A program made the translations under genes and the position numbers. A DNA stretch of 64,000 nucleotides from Soehngenia longivitae (GTDB taxonomy: Bacteria; Bacillota; Clostridia; Tissierellales; Tissierellaceae): NCBI RefSeq assembly GCF_004684055.1, contig NZ_SRIB01000003.1, positions 1-64,000 of the forward strand. The letters run 5' to 3'. Below, in pieces: positions 43,684-53,035 of the stretch. The stretch's first letter is position 1. Each line of letters begins with the position of its first letter. Below the pieces are notes generated by a model. The model ran no database searches and was not told where the DNA came from. It saw nothing but the letters and a program-made list of their open reading frames with translations.

Positions 43684-45207
43684 ATGTTTTACATAGGAAT
43701 TGATATTGGCACTACGAGTACGAAAGCAATTTTGTATGATGAAAATGGGAAAATTAAATCGAAATCATCTGTACTTTATCCCATTTATTCTCCAAGGGCG
43801 AATGTAAGGGAGCAAGATCCTGAAGAAATTTTTAATGCTGTTTTGAGTACTTTAAAAGAAGTAAATTCAGTGGCAAAAAATTCGGGAGAGAAGGTTGAGT
43901 TTATCTCATTTTCATCAATGATGCACAGTTTGATATGTGTTGACAAAGATGCTAATCCTTTGACTAATTGTATCATATGGGCTGATAGCAGAAGTAGTGA
44001 ATATGCAGAACAATTTAAGGGAAATGGCATCGGAATAGAAATATATAAACGAACAGGAACACCTTGTCATTCAATGTCACCTTTATATAAAATCATGTGG
44101 CTAAGAGATAATGAGAGTGAGATATTTAAGAATACTTTTAAGTTCATATCTATAAAAGAATATGTTATATATAAATTATTTGGAGAGTATTTAGTTGATT
44201 ATTCAATAGCTAGTGCTACTGGATTGTTTAACATTTACGATTTGAAATGGGACGATGAAGCGTTGAATTTATGTGGTATAGAGGAAAGCAAATTATCTAT
44301 ACCTTATCCTACAACTTACATCATAGAAGGAATGTTAGATAAATACCGCGAAGTTTTAAAGTTTGATGAAGATATAAAAGTTGTGTTGGGTGCCAGTGAT
44401 GGATGCCTTGCAAATCTTGGTTCAAATGGAATAGATTTTGGGACTGCAGTTGTTTCGATTGGGACCAGTGGTGCAGTAAGGACAGTATCAAATAGACCTA
44501 TTATCGATGATAAAGGGAGGACGTTTTCATATATATTAACTGACAATATGTATGTATCAGGTGGTGCAATTAACAATGGTGGAATAACATATAGATGGTT
44601 TAGAGATACATTTTGTAGTGAAGAGGTTGAAATTGCTTCAAAAATGAACATCGAAGCATACGATTTAATAAATAAAATGGTTGAAAACGTTAAACCTGGC
44701 AGTGAAGGACTCATATTTTTACCTTTTCTTACTGGAGAAAGAGCACCTTACTGGAATTCAAACTTAAGAGGTTCTTACATAGGTATTTCTGATATGCACA
44801 AAAGAGAGCATTTTGCTAGATCAACTATTGAAGGTATATGTTTTGCAATCAATGACGTTTTTAGAGTTCTAAAAGAAACAAATGAGGACATAAAATGTGT
44901 GTATGTAAATGGTGGATTTACAAAATCAAAGTGTTGGGTACAAACATTAACCGATTGTATGGATACAAAAATTATCATATCAGATAATTATGAGAGCCCA
45001 ACACTAGGAGCTCTAATGTTAGGGCTATTAGCAATAGGAAGAGTAAAAACTTTAAAGGAACTTGATTTTATGTTGGAAGATGGAGAAGTGTTTTTTCCAA
45101 CTCAAAATAAAGAGAAGTACAAGGAACTATTTCAAATATACCAGAACGCTGTAAGTAGTATGACAAATGTGCTAAGTGACTTAGCTCATTTTCAAAATAA
45201 ATTATAG
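43684..45207 (+). CDS. gntK: gluconokinase (FGGY family)
   Basis: Phosphorylates D-gluconate to 6-phosphogluconate with ATP. FGGY-family marks: YIGIDIGTTSTKAILYDENG, IWADSRS, GASDGCLANLGSNGIDFGTAVVSIGTSGA and FLPFLTGERAPYWNSNLRGSYIG. 507 residues from ATG 43684, 5 bases after GGAGTGAGG; a GTG nine bases earlier lies within that site. Neighbours gntP and the dehydrogenase support gluconate over xylulose or glycerol as substrate. Confidence 0.9.
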   Translation: MFYIGIDIGTTSTKAILYDENGKIKSKSSVLYPIYSPRANVREQDPEEIFNAVLSTLKEVNSVAKNSGEKVEFISFSSMMHSLICVDKDANPLTNCIIWADSRSSEYAEQFKGNGIGIEIYKRTGTPCHSMSPLYKIMWLRDNESEIFKNTFKFISIKEYVIYKLFGEYLVDYSIASATGLFNIYDLKWDDEALNLCGIEESKLSIPYPTTYIIEGMLDKYREVLKFDEDIKVVLGASDGCLANLGSNGIDFGTAVVSIGTSGAVRTVSNRPIIDDKGRTFSYILTDNMYVSGGAINNGGITYRWFRDTFCSEEVEIASKMNIEAYDLINKMVENVKPGSEGLIFLPFLTGERAPYWNSNLRGSYIGISDMHKREHFARSTIEGICFAINDVFRVLKETNEDIKCVYVNGGFTKSKCWVQTLTDCMDTKIIISDNYESPTLGALMLGLLAIGRVKTLKELDFMLEDGEVFFPTQNKEKYKELFQIYQNAVSSMTNVLSDLAHFQNKL

Positions 45208-45218
45208 GGGGTATAAAA

Positions 45219-46562
45219 ATGGATGGACAATTTTATTATGTAGCTGTACTGTTAATTTCTATTGCATTGCTATTATTTTTAATTATGAAGCTTAAACTCC
45301 ATGCTTTTGTAGCACTTCTCATTGTGAGCATGGGAACTGCAGTTGCCGCTGGCATGCCAATTGAAAAAATAATGGGCACTATACAAAACGGCATGGGAGG
45401 GACATTAGGTTTTATAAGTGTGGTAGTTGGGTTAGGAGCTATGTTTGGTAAAATGCTTGAAGTTTCTGGTGGAGCAGAAAGACTAGCCCGTACATTGATA
45501 GGAAAATTTGGCAAAGATAGAGCTTCGTGGGCTCTGGGTTTAGCAGGCTTTATCATATCAATCCCTGTATTTTTCGATGTAGGATTTATAATACTTGTTC
45601 CTTTAGTTTATTCTTTGGCAAGAGAAACTAAAAAGTCATTATTGCACTATGGAATACCACTATTAGCTGGACTTGCAGTAACTCATGCATTTGTTCCCCC
45701 AACTCCTGGACCAGTTGCTGTAGCACAATTAGTGGGAGCTGATTTAGGAAAAGTTATATTATTTGGTATAATTATTGGATTACCTTCTATGATTGTTGCA
45801 GGACCAATTTTTGGGAAGTACATCGGGAACAAAATATATGCAGAAGTTCCCGATTATATGGAGCTTGACGAAAATGTAATTAAAGCAGAAGAAAAGGATT
45901 TGCCTAGTTTTAAACTGATAATTAGTTTAATATTAATTCCAATTGTTCTCATACTTTTAAACACAACAGCAGGTGTATTTTTAGAAGAAGGAAGTTCAAT
46001 GAGAAATATATTAACATTTATAGGGCATCCATTTTCGGCTTTGAGTATTTCTACTATTTTAGCTTTTATAACATTAGGAAAACACAAAGGTTTGAGTAGA
46101 GATGAAGTAAATAAGGTTGCAACTGCTGCATTAGCACCTACAGGTCTTATACTATTAGTTACAGGAGCTGGAGGGATATTTAAACAAGTTCTAATAGATA
46201 GCAATATAGGTACTGTTTTAGCTGAGGGTTTAGCTGATTCTAGTATGAATCCGATAATTTTAGCATTTTTAATTGCAACAGTTGTTAGAGTATCAGTAGG
46301 CTCTGCAACAGTAGCAATGATGACTGCAGGAGGGATAATGGCACCACTTTTGCCAGCATTTAATGTTGAGCCTGCTTTGATAGTTTTAGCAATTGCATCT
46401 GGATCTACTGTGCTATCTCATGTCAATGATAGTGGATTTTGGTTAGTTAATAGATATTTTGGTATATCTGAAAAGGATACATTAAGATCATGGACTGTAA
46501 TGGAAACAATAATTGGAGTTGTTGGGTTAATCTGTACACTAATTATAAGTATTTTTGTATAA
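45219..46562 (+). CDS. gntP: gluconate permease (GntP family)
   Basis: Proton-coupled gluconate uptake protein of the GntP family. About twelve or more membrane segments in 447 residues. Typical stretches: HAFVALLIVSMGTAVAAGMP, SVVVGLGAMFGKMLEVSGGAERLA, IPVFFDVGFIILVPLVYSLA, THAFVPPTPGPVAVAQLVGADLG and ASGSTVLSHVNDSGFWLVNRY. 11 bp after gntK with AGGGGG upstream. Confidence 0.94.
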   Translation: MDGQFYYVAVLLISIALLLFLIMKLKLHAFVALLIVSMGTAVAAGMPIEKIMGTIQNGMGGTLGFISVVVGLGAMFGKMLEVSGGAERLARTLIGKFGKDRASWALGLAGFIISIPVFFDVGFIILVPLVYSLARETKKSLLHYGIPLLAGLAVTHAFVPPTPGPVAVAQLVGADLGKVILFGIIIGLPSMIVAGPIFGKYIGNKIYAEVPDYMELDENVIKAEEKDLPSFKLIISLILIPIVLILLNTTAGVFLEEGSSMRNILTFIGHPFSALSISTILAFITLGKHKGLSRDEVNKVATAALAPTGLILLVTGAGGIFKQVLIDSNIGTVLAEGLADSSMNPIILAFLIATVVRVSVGSATVAMMTAGGIMAPLLPAFNVEPALIVLAIASGSTVLSHVNDSGFWLVNRYFGISEKDTLRSWTVMETIIGVVGLICTLIISIFV

Positions 46563-46605
46563 TATATAATAGATTAATAGATATTTAACAAAAGGGTGGT
46601 GACAT

Positions 46606-47502
46606 ATGAATATTGCATTGATAGGTCTTGGGAAAATGGGATATAATCTTGCATTAAACATGCTTAATAAAGGATATAAAATAAATGCGTTTGATTTATC
46701 TCATGAAAATGTTAAAAAAGCAAAAATTGCAGGGGCAAACGGGGTAAAATCTATTAAAGAATTAATTGATATGACTCCAAAAAAAAGGATAGTATTTCTA
46801 TTGTTACCAGCTGGAAAAGCTGTAGATGATACTATTGAAGAATTACTAAAATATCTTGAAAAAGGAGATATAATCATAGATTCAGGTAATTCACATTATA
46901 AAGATTCTATTAGGAGATATGAGTATCTAAAACAAAAAGGCATTAGTTTTCTAGATTGTGGGATCAGCGGCGGACCTGAAGGAGCTTTAAAAGGAGCTTG
47001 TTTAATGGTTGGTGGAGAAGAAGAAGTGTTTAAAGATTGCGAGAAAATTTTTAGAGATATATCAGTAGAAGAAGGGGTTCTTTACACGGGGAAATCCGGC
47101 AGTGGTCATTTTGTTAAGATGGTACACAATGGAATAGAATATGGAATGATGCAATCTATAGCTGAAGGGTTTGAAGTAATGTATAAATCAGACTTTGACA
47201 TTGACTATGAAAAAGTTGCACATGTGTTTAATCACGGGTCTGTTGTTAGGTCTTGGCTTATGGAATTAGTAGAGTCGGCTTTTAGCAAAGATAAAGAATT
47301 GGACTCTATAAAAGGGGTGATGCATTCCTCAGGAGAAGGAAAGTGGACTGTAGAAACTGCTCTAGATTTAGGAGTTCCAGCTCCAGTTATAGCTTTATCA
47401 GTATTTATGAGATATAGATCACTGGAAGATGATACATTTTCAGGCAAAATTGTTGCAGCTTTGAGAAATGAATTTGGAGGTCATGATGTAGAATTAAAAT
47501 AA
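46606..47502 (+). CDS. gnd: 6-phosphogluconate dehydrogenase, decarboxylating (short GntZ/YqeC type)
   Basis: Oxidises 6-phosphogluconate to ribulose-5-phosphate and CO2. The Rossmann motif IALIGLGKMGYNLALNML, the substrate loop LDCGISGGPEGALKGACLMVGG and catalytic lysine region GSGHFVKMVHNGIEYGMMQ are clear. 298 residues marks the short, usually NAD+-preferring class rather than the 470-residue NADP+ enzyme. It completes gluconate use via the pentose phosphate route. Named gnd by function; gntZ is used for Bacillus homologues. Confidence 0.92.
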   Translation: MNIALIGLGKMGYNLALNMLNKGYKINAFDLSHENVKKAKIAGANGVKSIKELIDMTPKKRIVFLLLPAGKAVDDTIEELLKYLEKGDIIIDSGNSHYKDSIRRYEYLKQKGISFLDCGISGGPEGALKGACLMVGGEEEVFKDCEKIFRDISVEEGVLYTGKSGSGHFVKMVHNGIEYGMMQSIAEGFEVMYKSDFDIDYEKVAHVFNHGSVVRSWLMELVESAFSKDKELDSIKGVMHSSGEGKWTVETALDLGVPAPVIALSVFMRYRSLEDDTFSGKIVAALRNEFGGHDVELK

Positions 47503-47527
47503 TGGAGAGAAAACTCTCCATTATTTT
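47496..47527. terminator. bidirectional terminator between gnd and MFS gene
   Basis: A 14-bp stem AAAATAATGGAGAG / CTCTCCATTATTTT with an AAAA loop. A and T runs on each side serve both convergent genes. It overlaps both stop codons. Confidence 0.88.
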
Positions 47528-48767
47528 AATTATTTTCTCTAACCAATCCTCTTGCAATAAACATAAAGCTTGCGATAAATCTAAATATAGCTATTATAAT
47601 AAGTGCTATTGCTATGCTTGTCATATCTTTTATAGCTACTCCCATTATTGGAGCTATGGCTGATACTATGGCTGTCAATGTGTTATATATAGCTATATAT
47701 ATTGTTCTATTTATCGAAGGTGTTACTTCTAAGAGCATATTAAACAATATTAAATTTGTTCCAGCAACAGCTATCCCAATTATTATGTTAAATAGAACTA
47801 ACATAAAAATATTTTTTGATAGCACATAAAAAATAGGTGTTATAGCCATTCCCATAAGTGCTATTCCAAGGGCAAAATTATTCCCCTTTTTATCTGCAAA
47901 CTTTGCCCATTTTGTAAAGGAAAGTATAGAAGATAGACTACTTGATATTGTTATAGCACTTAACCAAAATTCATTAGCACCTAACACTTTTATGGTATAT
48001 ATATTGAATAGGGGTTGAGCTCCCATCCACCCTATATAGAAAAATGCGGATATCAGTGTGAATATGAGATAATTCTTCTCTTTTGGCAAATTTTTAAAAG
48101 TTGCTTTTAATGAATCTATGTATCTTGTAGATTTCTTTTTTCTTTTCATACCTCTAAATTTAAAAAAACTTATCACTTCTGCAAGAGAAAAAATAAACGC
48201 GAAAAAGAAAAATATTTGATATAGCCTTATTGAACCTTCATTTGTTTTAGGGATATATGTAAGTAATTGTCCTGAGATGAAAGTAATAGCCAATGCAAAG
48301 ATAGTTGAGTACTTATTTCTAAGTCCCATAGCATTTCCTCTATCTTCTATGGAGAATACATCGCCTATGCTTGATTGGTATCCCATAGTTGCCATAGCGC
48401 CAGGTAAGTTCATCAAGCCTATAATGGTTATAAATAGACTTGCTTGGTTAACTCCCTTTAAAAAAGGTAAAATAGCTAGCAAAAGATAAAATAGTTTATG
48501 TATAAACATGATAGTTCCGGTGGTTTTCTTTTTATTGCTTAAACTTTCTATTAGTATTGCTCCTGGAATATATGCGAATATGCTCACAAAATATGGAAAG
48601 CTAGTGAGATAAGCTATTTGATAGTCCGTAGCTCCTAATCTTTCAGCAAATTTTGCTAAATAGGGGTTAACTAGATTGAATGCAATTGCCGCAAATACTC
48701 CATTTATTATATTAACTTTTATGTTGTACGATACCAATTTTTCTTTAAGCGATACTCTGTCGCTCAT
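47526..48767 (-). CDS. MFS transporter
   Basis: Major facilitator protein of about twelve membrane helices, 413 residues. A loop with basic residues (FRGMKRKKKSTRYIDSLKATFKN) separates the two six-helix halves. No substrate-defining motif is recognised; the pattern YLTSFPYFVSIFAYIPGAILIESLSNKKK resembles MFS proteins annotated only as general transporters. ATG 48767 is chosen because it is 7 bases from GGAGG; an ATG three bases upstream is only 4 bases away. It is a single gene, convergent with the gluconate operon. Confidence 0.75.
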   Translation of the reverse strand: MSDRVSLKEKLVSYNIKVNIINGVFAAIAFNLVNPYLAKFAERLGATDYQIAYLTSFPYFVSIFAYIPGAILIESLSNKKKTTGTIMFIHKLFYLLLAILPFLKGVNQASLFITIIGLMNLPGAMATMGYQSSIGDVFSIEDRGNAMGLRNKYSTIFALAITFISGQLLTYIPKTNEGSIRLYQIFFFFAFIFSLAEVISFFKFRGMKRKKKSTRYIDSLKATFKNLPKEKNYLIFTLISAFFYIGWMGAQPLFNIYTIKVLGANEFWLSAITISSSLSSILSFTKWAKFADKKGNNFALGIALMGMAITPIFYVLSKNIFMLVLFNIIIGIAVAGTNLILFNMLLEVTPSINRTIYIAIYNTLTAIVSAIAPIMGVAIKDMTSIAIALIIIAIFRFIASFMFIARGLVRENN

Positions 48768-48918
48768 CATATATCCTCCGAAATATAAAATTTAGAGACA
48801 CAAATTATTATACATTAGATTTATCTTTTTTACTATATATTATTAAAATTAATTCTAATTATTAAAAATGTGTAAATTGTGATAGAATTAATATAAATAT
48901 AGACATTTGAGGTGGATT

Positions 48919-49782
48919 GTGAAAAAATTTCTTTCTTATATTATTGTACTATTTGTAGTAATCGTAGCATTATTGACTTTGCAGTCAGAGGATGGCAATT
49001 TCTCATTTGATTCTTTAATAGGTTCAGATGAATTTGAAATTCATTTTATTGATGTAGGGCAGGGAGATAGTACTTTAGTGATCACTCCAGATAAAAAAAC
49101 AATGTTAATAGATTCAGGGACAAAAGATAGTTCAAAAGTATTGATTGACTATTTAAAAAATATTGGGATAGATACTATTGACGTATTTGTTTTGACTCAT
49201 CCTCATTCTGATCATATTGGAGGGGCTGTTGATGTGATAGAAAACTTTGAAGTAAAACAAATTTTAGACAGTGGGTTTGTACACACTAGTCTAACTTATG
49301 AAAAATACCTAGATAAAATCGATGAAAAAAACATTCCATTTACAGTTGTGAAATCTGGTGATGAGTTTAGCTTAGGAGATGCTTTAGTTTTGATATTAAG
49401 TCCTGATAAACCAATGGAAGATGCAAATAACAGCTCGATTGTGATGAGGGTTGAGTTCCAAGATTTCTCATGTGTTTTTACTGGAGATGTCGAAGCACAG
49501 GTTGAAGAGGAAATCATCAAGAGTTATCCAAACATCCAATCAGTTTGCTTAAAAGTTGCCCATCATGGGAGTGATACTTCTAGTAGCAAAGCATTTTTAG
49601 AAGCAGTAACACCAGAAATTTCAGTAATACATGTTGGTAAGGATAATCCTTATGGACACCCAAACAAGGATATTTTAAAGAGATTGACAAATATTAACAC
49701 AAAAGTGTATAGAACTGATCTTGATGGTACAGTAATTATCAAGTCAGATGGTAGTGATTATTCAGTAGAAACTACAAAGTAG
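48919..49782 (+). CDS. ComEC/Rec2-like metallo-beta-lactamase-fold hydrolase
   Basis: Exported or membrane-anchored hydrolase. One N-terminal helix (about residues 4-22) precedes a metallo-beta-lactamase domain with H94, H96, D98 and H99 (THPHSDHIGG), FIDVGQGDSTLV, VFTGDVE and KVAHHGSDTS, the pattern of the C-terminal nuclease-like domain of ComEC. The competence membrane channel domain is absent. 287 residues from GTG 48919 after GAGGTG; a TTG at 48907 is the alternative. It forms a pair with the following DUF3006 gene. Confidence 0.82.
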   Translation: MKKFLSYIIVLFVVIVALLTLQSEDGNFSFDSLIGSDEFEIHFIDVGQGDSTLVITPDKKTMLIDSGTKDSSKVLIDYLKNIGIDTIDVFVLTHPHSDHIGGAVDVIENFEVKQILDSGFVHTSLTYEKYLDKIDEKNIPFTVVKSGDEFSLGDALVLILSPDKPMEDANNSSIVMRVEFQDFSCVFTGDVEAQVEEEIIKSYPNIQSVCLKVAHHGSDTSSSKAFLEAVTPEISVIHVGKDNPYGHPNKDILKRLTNINTKVYRTDLDGTVIIKSDGSDYSVETTK

Positions 49783-49791
49783 GTGGATTAT

Positions 49792-50007
49792 ATGAAAACA
49801 ATTGGAATTGTCGATAGATTTGAGGAAAATCTCGTAATAGTAGAGTTATTTGATGACTTTTATTTATTTCCGAGGGGATTGTTCCCTGAAGATATTTCCG
49901 AGGGAGATGTTGTATCGATTGACATAGAAATTGATAAGGAATCAACATCTGATAGAAAAAAGAAAATGGAAGAGAAACTAAAGAAATTAATCGAAAAAAA
50001 TGAATAA
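49792..50007 (+). CDS. DUF3006 family small protein
   Basis: A 71-residue acidic protein with a small beta-barrel-like first half (IGIVDRFEENLVIVEL, FPRGLFPEDISEGDVVSI) and a charged helical tail. DUF3006 proteins are commonly encoded beside ComEC-like hydrolases, but their role is unknown. ATG 49792 is chosen because AGGTGG lies upstream at the stop of the previous gene. The spacing suggests coupled expression. Confidence 0.8.
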   Translation: MKTIGIVDRFEENLVIVELFDDFYLFPRGLFPEDISEGDVVSIDIEIDKESTSDRKKKMEEKLKKLIEKNE

Positions 50008-50019
50008 TGGGGGGTTTTT

Positions 50020-51006
50020 ATGCTTTATGGTATTGAAAAATTAAACTTAGCAAATTTACCTACACCAATTGAGAAATTAACAAAAATATCAGAGCTTTTA
50101 GACAAAAATATGTACATAAAAAGAGATGACTACACAGGTCTTGAGTTCTCGGGAAACAAGATCAGAAAGCTTGAATTTAGCGTAAAAGATGCAATTAATA
50201 AGGGAGCAAACCATCTAATTACTTGTGGAGCTATTCAATCTAATCACGCAAGAGCTACAGCAGTTGTTGCTGCAAAGTTTGGACTTGGATGTACACTTGT
50301 TTTAAAGGGTAATGAGACAGATGATTTAGACGGGAATTATTTTTTAGATAAATTATTTGGCGCAGAGATTACTTTTGTGTCAGCAGATGATTATGCATTT
50401 AGGCGAAACGAGATAATGGAAAATACTAAAGAACAATTAAAAAAACTTGGAATGAAACCATACATAATACCTGAAGGAGCATCAAATGGGATTGGCTCAT
50501 TAGGTTATTTAAATTGTTATGAAGAAATTTTAATTCAAGAAAAGTCTCTTGGCATAGAGTTTGATGCAATTGTAGTTGCAGTTGGCTCTGGGGGGACATA
50601 TGCGGGCTTATACTTAGGCAATCAATTGCATAAATCAAATAAAAAAATAATTGGATTTAATGTCTCAAGCACTGCTGAGCATTTTATTGGTAGAATATGC
50701 GAACTAGTAGACGAAACATTACCATTATTGGATGGAAATTATGATGTAAATAAAGAGGACATAAAGATAATTGATGGATATGTAGGCAGAGGATATGCTA
50801 TAAATAGAGTAGAAGAATTAGAATTTATTGAAAGAATAGCTCAAAATGAAGGGATTCTTTTAGATCCGGTTTATTCTGGAAAAGCTTTTTATGGCTTAAT
50901 TAATGAAATCCAAAATGGCAAATTTAACGATTTAAAAAATATCTTATTTATTCATACTGGTGGGCAGTTTGGGATATTTCCTAAGAAAAATTCATTTGAG
51001 CTTTAG
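50020..51006 (+). CDS. D-cysteine desulfhydrase / ACC deaminase family PLP enzyme
   Basis: PLP-dependent enzyme that most likely converts D-cysteine to pyruvate, sulfide and ammonia. The PLP lysine is expected at K47 in FSGNKIRKLEF, with YIKRDDYTG before it and the nucleophile-site region CGAIQSNHARATAVVAAKFG. GSGGTYAGLYLG binds the phosphate. 328 residues, normal. A true ACC deaminase cannot be excluded on sequence alone. GGGGGG precedes ATG 50020. The adjoining genes are not related in function. Confidence 0.85.
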   Translation: MLYGIEKLNLANLPTPIEKLTKISELLDKNMYIKRDDYTGLEFSGNKIRKLEFSVKDAINKGANHLITCGAIQSNHARATAVVAAKFGLGCTLVLKGNETDDLDGNYFLDKLFGAEITFVSADDYAFRRNEIMENTKEQLKKLGMKPYIIPEGASNGIGSLGYLNCYEEILIQEKSLGIEFDAIVVAVGSGGTYAGLYLGNQLHKSNKKIIGFNVSSTAEHFIGRICELVDETLPLLDGNYDVNKEDIKIIDGYVGRGYAINRVEELEFIERIAQNEGILLDPVYSGKAFYGLINEIQNGKFNDLKNILFIHTGGQFGIFPKKNSFEL

Positions 51007-51025
51007 TTATTTCATGCTAAAGCTC
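50998..51025 (+). terminator. weak hairpin terminator after the desulfhydrase
   Basis: GAGCTTTAG pairs with CTAAAGCTC over nine bases with a 10-nt loop. It starts inside the last codons; the following T stretch (ATTTGATTT) is weak. Confidence 0.55.
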
Positions 51026-51206
51026 ATTTGATTTATCTTGTAAATAGTTTATCTACATTTTTTAACTTTTCTTTTTTGTAAACATATAATTTAATATCTC
51101 AAATTTTTCATTGTCACATCTATGAACTCTTAAATGCAATAGTTTATAATTTATGATTAATATGTTACAATTTAATATATATATATTTTCGAAAGGATGT
51201 GCATTT

Positions 51207-51692
51207 ATGGTAAACCCAATAGTGACAATAGAAATGGAAAATGGTAATAAAATTAAGTTAGAACTTTATCCAGATATTGCTCCTATAACAGTTGAAAACT
51301 TCATAAGTTTGATAAAGAAAAATTTTTATGATGGGACAATTTTTCATAGAGTAATAAAAGACTTTATGATACAAGGAGGAGACCCCGAAGGTACTGGAAT
51401 GGGTGGCCCTGGGTATAGTATTAAAGGTGAATTTAAAGAAAATGGGTTTGAGAATAACTTAAAGCATGAAAGAGGAGTTATCTCAATGGCAAGGGCAAGT
51501 GATCCTAACTCGGCAGGCTCTCAGTTTTTTATCATGCATAAAGATGCTCCTCACTTAGATGGTGGATATGCTGCTTTTGGTAGAGTCATTGAAGGCATTG
51601 AAGTTGTAGATGAGATTGCAAATGTTAAAACTGATTTTAGAGATAGGCCAATTGAAAAGCAAGTTATAAAAACTATAACAATTGAAGAATAA
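51207..51692 (+). CDS. ppiB: peptidyl-prolyl cis-trans isomerase (cyclophilin)
   Basis: Catalyses proline isomerisation in protein folding; cytosolic, since no signal peptide is present once the start is corrected. Cyclophilin marks: FHRVIKDFMIQGGDPEGTGMGGPGY, the active-site SMARASDPNSAGSQFFIM and LDGGYAAFGRVIEGIEVVDEI. 161 residues from ATG 51207, 8 bases after AAAGGAT; an upstream ATG at 51153 would add a non-family extension. Confidence 0.94.
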   Translation: MVNPIVTIEMENGNKIKLELYPDIAPITVENFISLIKKNFYDGTIFHRVIKDFMIQGGDPEGTGMGGPGYSIKGEFKENGFENNLKHERGVISMARASDPNSAGSQFFIMHKDAPHLDGGYAAFGRVIEGIEVVDEIANVKTDFRDRPIEKQVIKTITIEE

Positions 51693-51708
51693 AACTAGGA
51701 GGCTAAAA

Positions 51709-52134
51709 ATGGAATATAGAGTTTTTGGGAATAAATATATAGCAAGGATAAATAAGGGAGAAGAGATCGTAGAAAAAATCAAAGAACTTGTGGAAAAAGA
51801 AAACATCAAACTAGGCACAATCACAGGCATAGGCGCAGTAGGCACTGCTACTATAGGGCTATTTGATACAAACACTAAAGTGTATCATTCAACTAGTCTT
51901 GAGGGTGATTTTGAAATAACAAGTTTAATAGGGAATATTTCCACTAAAAATGGAGAAACTTACCTTCATATGCATATAGCATTGGGAGATGAACAATACC
52001 ATGTTTATGGTGGACATTTAAATGAGGCTGTTGTTAGTGCAACTTGTGAATTGGTGATAGAAAAAATAGATGGTGTTGTGGAAAGAGAGTTTGATGATAA
52101 TTCAGGTTTAAACTTGTATAAATTTGTAGATTAG
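51709..52134 (+). CDS. PPC-domain (DUF296) protein
   Basis: Single PPC domain protein, 141 residues, of the family related to plant AT-hook proteins and bacterial trimeric homologues. Marks: GTITGIGAVGTATIGLFD, the histidine pair LHMHIALGDEQYHVYGGHL and SATCELVIEK. Function in bacteria is unclear; nucleotide or metal binding has been proposed. ATG 51709 follows AGGAGG by 6 bases. It sits 16 bp after the cyclophilin gene and 10 bp before galU. Confidence 0.8.
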   Translation: MEYRVFGNKYIARINKGEEIVEKIKELVEKENIKLGTITGIGAVGTATIGLFDTNTKVYHSTSLEGDFEITSLIGNISTKNGETYLHMHIALGDEQYHVYGGHLNEAVVSATCELVIEKIDGVVEREFDDNSGLNLYKFVD

Positions 52135-52144
52135 GAGGGGTCAA

Positions 52145-53035
52145 ATGAAAGTCAAGAAGGCTGTTATACCTGCCGCAGGACTAGGCACGAGATTTTTACC
52201 AGCTACAAAAGCTCAACCTAAAGAGATGCTTCCCATAGTTGACAAACCAACACTTCAATATATTATAGAAGAAGCTGTGGAGTCTGGGATTGAAGAAATA
52301 CTAATAATTACAGGTAGAAACAAAAAAAGCATTGAAGACCATTTTGACAAATCAATTGAACTTGAACTCGAACTTGAAAGAGCAGGAAAGTTAGAGCTTT
52401 TAGAAGAGGTGAGGAGGACTTCTGATTTAGCAGATATATACTATATAAGGCAAAAACAACCTTTGGGGTTAGGACACGCTATATACTGTGCTAAGACATT
52501 TATTGATAATGAGCCTTTTGCAGTGCTATTAGGAGATGACGTAGTATATAATCCTGAGAAACCTTGCTTAAAGCAGATGATAGACATTTATGATGAGTAC
52601 AAGACTACTATACTTGGGGTTCAACCTGTAGACAATGACGAAGTAAATAAATATGGGATAGTAGATGGTAAGTATATAGAAGACAGAGTCTATAAAGTTA
52701 AAGACTTAGTTGAGAAACCTCCTAAAGAATCCGCTCCGTCAAATATAGCTATATTGGGCAGGTATATAATTAGTCCTTCAATATTTGAAGTATTAGAACA
52801 CACTAAGCCAGGGAAAAATGGTGAAATACAACTTACAGATGCATTGAAGGAACTTGCAAAGAGAGAGGCAATGTATGCTTATGATTTTGTAGGTAAAAGA
52901 TATGATGTAGGAGATAAATTAGGGTTTTTAGAGGCAACTGTAGAGTTTGCACTTAGAAGAGATGATTTAAAACTAGATTTTTTAAAGTATTTAATAGAAT
53001 TAGTAGAAAGTGAGAGAGAGGGACTTAATGATTAA
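52145..53035 (+). CDS. galU: UTP-glucose-1-phosphate uridylyltransferase
   Basis: Makes UDP-glucose from UTP and glucose-1-phosphate for surface polymers and glycolipids. The nucleotide motif PAAGLGTRFLPATKAQPKEM, VDKPTLQYIIEEAVESGI, LLGDDV and VEKP are present. 296 residues. The end overlaps the start of the HAD gene by eight bases. Confidence 0.95.
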   Translation: MKVKKAVIPAAGLGTRFLPATKAQPKEMLPIVDKPTLQYIIEEAVESGIEEILIITGRNKKSIEDHFDKSIELELELERAGKLELLEEVRRTSDLADIYYIRQKQPLGLGHAIYCAKTFIDNEPFAVLLGDDVVYNPEKPCLKQMIDIYDEYKTTILGVQPVDNDEVNKYGIVDGKYIEDRVYKVKDLVEKPPKESAPSNIAILGRYIISPSIFEVLEHTKPGKNGEIQLTDALKELAKREAMYAYDFVGKRYDVGDKLGFLEATVEFALRRDDLKLDFLKYLIELVESEREGLND

